Assembly (NCBI GenBank): GCA_021323555.1
Contig: JAJONP010000006.1
Coordinates: 1 to 33,872 of the forward strand
Source of the DNA: Gammaproteobacteria bacterium
GTDB lineage: Bacteria > Pseudomonadota > Gammaproteobacteria > DSM-16500
Direction: 5' to 3'
DNA length: 33,872 bases
A model generated the notes under the pieces. The model did not search any database, had not been told where the DNA came from, and saw nothing but the letters and a program-made list of their open reading frames with translations. The position numbers and the translations under genes are program-made. Below are positions 31,331-33,872 of this stretch, in pieces (the first letter of the stretch is position 1; the number at the start of each line of letters is the position of its first letter).

Positions 31331-31651
31331 CTATTCATCCTTATCATCTAGCGGAGCATCTAAATCAATTTTGACGCCAGAAACTAGGCTACGTGCACGA
31401 TTTATCAAATCATGACTGATAGAGTGCACATGTGATGGATTATTTTTAATATCATTTGCCAGGAAAGCTAAAAAATCACTAAGCACAGGATCATCTTCGC
31501 TAGCACGGGATAGTAAAACCTTGCCATTTTCTTTGATGGTATAAGTAATTTTGTCTCGTTTATTCAAATGGAGTAGTTCCCGGACTGGCTCAGGAATAGT
31601 CGTTTGATAGCGATTCGTTAATGTGGATGCTACTTGTAATACTTTGCTCAT
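31331..31651 (-). CDS. prlF: Type II antitoxin PrlF (AbrB-type)
   Basis: PrlF neutralises YhaV and represses its own operon. From ATG 31651 (GGAG upstream) the protein has 106 residues: an AbrB/SpoVT-like swapped-hairpin DNA-binding domain (TNRYQTTIPEPVRELLHL) and an acidic C-terminus with FLAFLANDIKNNP, as in E. coli PrlF/SohA, for toxin binding. An upstream ATG at 31687 would add 12 non-homologous residues. Inverted repeats at 31682-31722 just upstream are candidate operators. Confidence 0.92.
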   Translation of the reverse strand: MSKVLQVASTLTNRYQTTIPEPVRELLHLNKRDKITYTIKENGKVLLSRASEDDPVLSDFLAFLANDIKNNPSHVHSISHDLINRARSLVSGVKIDLDAPLDDKDE

Positions 31652-31681
31652 ATCAAGTCTCCAAAAACAAAAATAATAGGA

Positions 31682-31722
31682 TACCATAGCAACATACTGA
31701 TATGGTAATGCACTTGCATTAC
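31682..31722. promoter_or_regulatory. Candidate prlF-yhaV operator palindromes
   Basis: GTAATGCA-CT-TGCATTAC (31705-31722) is a perfect palindrome with eight-base arms. TACCATA (31682-31688) and TATGGTA (31701-31707) form a second inverted repeat that overlaps it. They lie 31-71 bases upstream of the prlF ATG, where an autorepressor would bind. Confidence 0.5.
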
Positions 31723-31772
31723 TTTTTCAAGCGGATGAGAGGGTTGTTCTCTTGATGCTACTGCAATTTACA

Positions 31773-32186
31773 TTAAAACGGCCCTTTAAACGCATCAATT
31801 TCTGTCTTAACATCCATCGCAGGTTCCCAATTTTTTGCATTTTTACCCTTCACCATTTGATAGACTTTTACAGCAATCGTACGGCTATTCGGATAAAATA
31901 AATTTTCTAAAGGTCGCGTTGTAGGACATGTGGTGGGTGCAAATCCCATGCGCGCCAGGGAAGGGATAGAAACATCTTCTTCCTGACAGATTTCCATTGC
32001 TCGTGTTAAAATTTCACTGCTCGCGCCGCACGTTAGCCATGCGTTATCGACTACTAATAATTTTCCTGTTTTTTTAACAGAATTGATAATAGTCTCCATG
32101 TCTAAAGGCCAGAGCGTCACAGGGTCAATGACTTCTGCTTGAATGCCAATCGCTTCTAAATGTTTTTTCGCACGTAACGCTTCCAT
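31773..32186 (-). pseudogene. 3' fragment of a 2-oxoacid dehydrogenase E1-beta gene
   Basis: The 137 residues match only the C-terminal (transketolase-C) domain of E1-beta subunits of pyruvate/branched-chain 2-oxoacid dehydrogenases: QAEVIDPVTLWPLDMETI, KTGKLLVVDNAW, then FAPTTCPTTRPLENLF. The N-terminal thiamine-binding half (about 190 residues) is missing, an in-frame stop lies shortly upstream, and there is no ribosome-binding site before the Met. No E1-alpha or E2 gene is adjacent. It is best read as a 5'-truncated remnant, though expression of the small domain cannot be excluded. Confidence 0.8.
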
Positions 32187-32261
32187 TATTGAAAACAGTT
32201 AAAAGATGCGATTTTGATTTAACCCTTTGTTTTTGATAATAAAGAATTTATTGTAACAAAT

Positions 32262-32297
32262 CTAAAACAGCTCATTAAATGCATCAATTTTATAGAA
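32262..32297 (-). pseudogene. Possible second copy of the E1-beta 3' end
   Basis: Read on the minus strand this gives YKIDAFNELF and a stop, against TEIDAFKGPF and a stop at the end of the 31773-32186 fragment. Five of ten residues agree, and the bases around ATTGATGCATTTAA are similar. The match is short and could be chance. Confidence 0.35.
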
Positions 32298-32327
32298 CAT
32301 TCCTCTTTCCCTACATCGCAATAGTTG

Positions 32328-32336
32328 TGCTATAAT
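32328..32336 (+). promoter_or_regulatory. Extended -10 promoter of the 32381 gene
   Basis: TGC-TATAAT is a perfect extended -10 element (TGnTATAAT), 44 bases before the ATG at 32381. No good -35 is visible, as is common for extended -10 promoters. Confidence 0.55.
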
Positions 32337-32380
32337 GTTAAATTTTTATCAGTAAGCTCGGAAAAGAGGGTTTATTTGTC

Positions 32381-33872
32381 ATGGCATTAGGTCTTTTTAA
32401 CCTGTTTCCTACAGCAAAACATAAGCGAATGTTTTATCCTATTCGCCCTATTTTTACATTATTTACAAGTTTATTCTTTCTTAGCTTGGGTATAGTAGGT
32501 GTGTTGCCAATGGGTTGGGCCTTATGGGCTTTTATGCTCATTGGAGCAGATGATTTATTTGTAACACCTTTTATGAGAATTACTCAGTCAGTTGAAAATT
32601 TAATTAATGATCGGAAAAAATATAAAGCCATTGTCTCATTGATCAGTATTGCTTTAGGAATAACAATTGGTTTAGTGCTAGCATTTTTTGTATTACCTCA
32701 TGCACCAATGATTATTGGACTCATTCAGACTGCGCTCCAGCAAAGCCATGCTTCTATATTAACAAACGGAATTTGTCTTTCTTTAGGCCCAAGCATCGCC
32801 CGCTTATATAACAAATCTTCTTTATTAGGAATAATAGGAGGTTGCGCTCTTGCATTGGTATCTTCATTATTCATAACTGTACCATTAGCTGTTGAATGCA
32901 TCACATGCATAACATTAGCAACTACTTTCCTAAGCAGTTTACTCGCGCAGTATGGCTTGAAAATTTATTATAAAATTTTTCACGGTGATAGCAATGCAGA
33001 CGGCTACCTCTCTGACAATGGGCCGTCATTAACAGCAAGAGCACAGGAACTTAATGTTACTCCTGAAGAGATTAGAAACCTGCAGGCACTTTGCCGAAAA
33101 GGTATAAAAGGAGTAAAAAAACGTGGCGCTTATTCCATAACTGCTCTAACAGATTTTCGTTGGCAACGTTCAAATAGTTTTAAAGATATTTTTCACCTAT
33201 TAACAAAAAAAGAAGATAAAGACTGCTTGTTAATTTTGTTACGAGGGTCTCAAGAAGCTTTGGAGTCTGAAGAAAAATTTTTAATAAGATTTAAAGTAGT
33301 TTTGCTAATGCAAAATAAAGAAGAAGCCTTAGAAATGTTTCTGGAGATCTTGGAACTTCAGGATCAGAAAATGATTCAAAAAACTATTTCTTTCTTAAAA
33401 GAATTCCCACGTGCGATGCCCTTCTTAGTGGAAGCTCTAAAAGAACATCAAAAACCTATAGTGAAACATATTTATATATCATTGGCTTTCGAAAACAACT
33501 TACGAGAATTACATGATCTGCTATATAAACAACGTGTTTTAGCTGCAACAGTGATTGACATCCTTTCAAATTCTTCAAAAATACAGTTTAGAATGAGTGC
33601 TTCTGTTTATACTTTTTTTAGTTTACCTCAGAGAGCTGATATGGATAGCCTCGATCTGCGTTTAAGATTTCATAAAGATGGAGTAAGAAAAGCTTTTAAA
33701 GAATTAAACTCAAAAAATGATGAGTATTCTATCTCAAAGGAGGAATACCTAGCTGCAATTGCGCCTTTTTTTAGACATGAAGAAAACTATCTCGCATCTA
33801 CCAGACTGAAAGGATACTGGGAAAAGTTACAGCGAGAAAAAGAGCCATGCGCTGAAACTGAATTTAAATACT
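32381..33872 (+). CDS. Multi-spanning membrane protein with helical C-terminal domain (partial, 3' end off window)
   Basis: The ORF is open to the window end: 497 complete codons from ATG (MALGLFNLFPTAKHK). The first ~205 residues hold about five to six hydrophobic segments (for example FTSLFFLSLGIVGVLPMG, VSLISIALGITIGLVLAFF and LLGIIGGCALALVSSLFIT). From about residue 225 the protein is soluble and helical with short leucine-rich helical pairs (QNKEEALEMFLEILELQDQK), possibly a solenoid. No known family is recognised. An AGAGGG site precedes the ATG, and an extended -10 promoter lies 44 bases upstream. It could be another accessory membrane effector or an inner-membrane protein of the bacterium. 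Confidence 0.75.
   Translation, partial: MALGLFNLFPTAKHKRMFYPIRPIFTLFTSLFFLSLGIVGVLPMGWALWAFMLIGADDLFVTPFMRITQSVENLINDRKKYKAIVSLISIALGITIGLVLAFFVLPHAPMIIGLIQTALQQSHASILTNGICLSLGPSIARLYNKSSLLGIIGGCALALVSSLFITVPLAVECITCITLATTFLSSLLAQYGLKIYYKIFHGDSNADGYLSDNGPSLTARAQELNVTPEEIRNLQALCRKGIKGVKKRGAYSITALTDFRWQRSNSFKDIFHLLTKKEDKDCLLILLRGSQEALESEEKFLIRFKVVLLMQNKEEALEMFLEILELQDQKMIQKTISFLKEFPRAMPFLVEALKEHQKPIVKHIYISLAFENNLRELHDLLYKQRVLAATVIDILSNSSKIQFRMSASVYTFFSLPQRADMDSLDLRLRFHKDGVRKAFKELNSKNDEYSISKEEYLAAIAPFFRHEENYLASTRLKGYWEKLQREKEPCAETEFKY

Overview
The window looks like a chromosomal segment of a low-GC, host-associated gammaproteobacterium, most likely of the order Legionellales (a Coxiella/Rickettsiella-like relative). 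The basis is conserved gammaproteobacterial genes (bamD, rluD, pgeF, radA, a three-gene fatty-acid oxidation operon, hpt) interleaved with AT-rich genes for large helical proteins that have coiled coils and terminal hydrophobic hairpins. That pattern resembles type IVB-secreted effectors of this order, but no secretion genes lie in the window, so both taxonomy and effector status are inference.

Layout. 1-2079: a hairpin repeat, then divergent bamD and rluD. 2070-6530: an accessory block that separates rluD from its usual neighbour pgeF. It holds an Rpn-type nuclease gene, a second decayed copy of the rluD 3' end, and two related effector-like genes, one split by a frameshift in a nine-A run. 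6617-12253: pgeF, a DegQ-type protease, an outer-membrane barrel, a GNAT acetyltransferase, and a glycine-zipper lipoprotein overlapping radA. 12283-14202: a large protein that I read as a mono-ADP-ribosyltransferase fused to a coiled coil. 14560-20150: a fadE-fadI-fadJ operon whose last gene ends inside a palindromic repeat. 20366-22726: a repeat-containing coiled-coil protein. 23004-27534: a zinc/manganese ABC importer operon that runs into a membrane sulfatase-superfamily gene. 27543-29847: remains of a tandem znuA-hpt duplication in which each copy kept a different gene, with an effector-like gene between them. 30017-33872: another member of the hydrophobic-hairpin family, a PrlF-YhaV toxin-antitoxin pair, a 5'-truncated 2-oxoacid dehydrogenase E1-beta gene, and a membrane protein that runs off the window end.

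Together the core genes cover envelope assembly and quality control (BamD, DegQ, PgeF, sulfatase-family enzyme), beta-oxidation, DNA repair, metal uptake and purine salvage. The accessory genes sit beside partial copies of the ends of neighbouring core genes at three places (rluD, znuA/hpt, and more weakly E1-beta). This suggests repeated duplication or recombination at core-gene ends followed by decay. The most notable items are the ADP-ribosyltransferase reading of 12283-14202, the family sharing a C-terminal hydrophobic hairpin (3351-4547, 4645-6461, 30017-30808) with a duplicated promoter, and the one-nucleotide frameshift at A9 inside one member.
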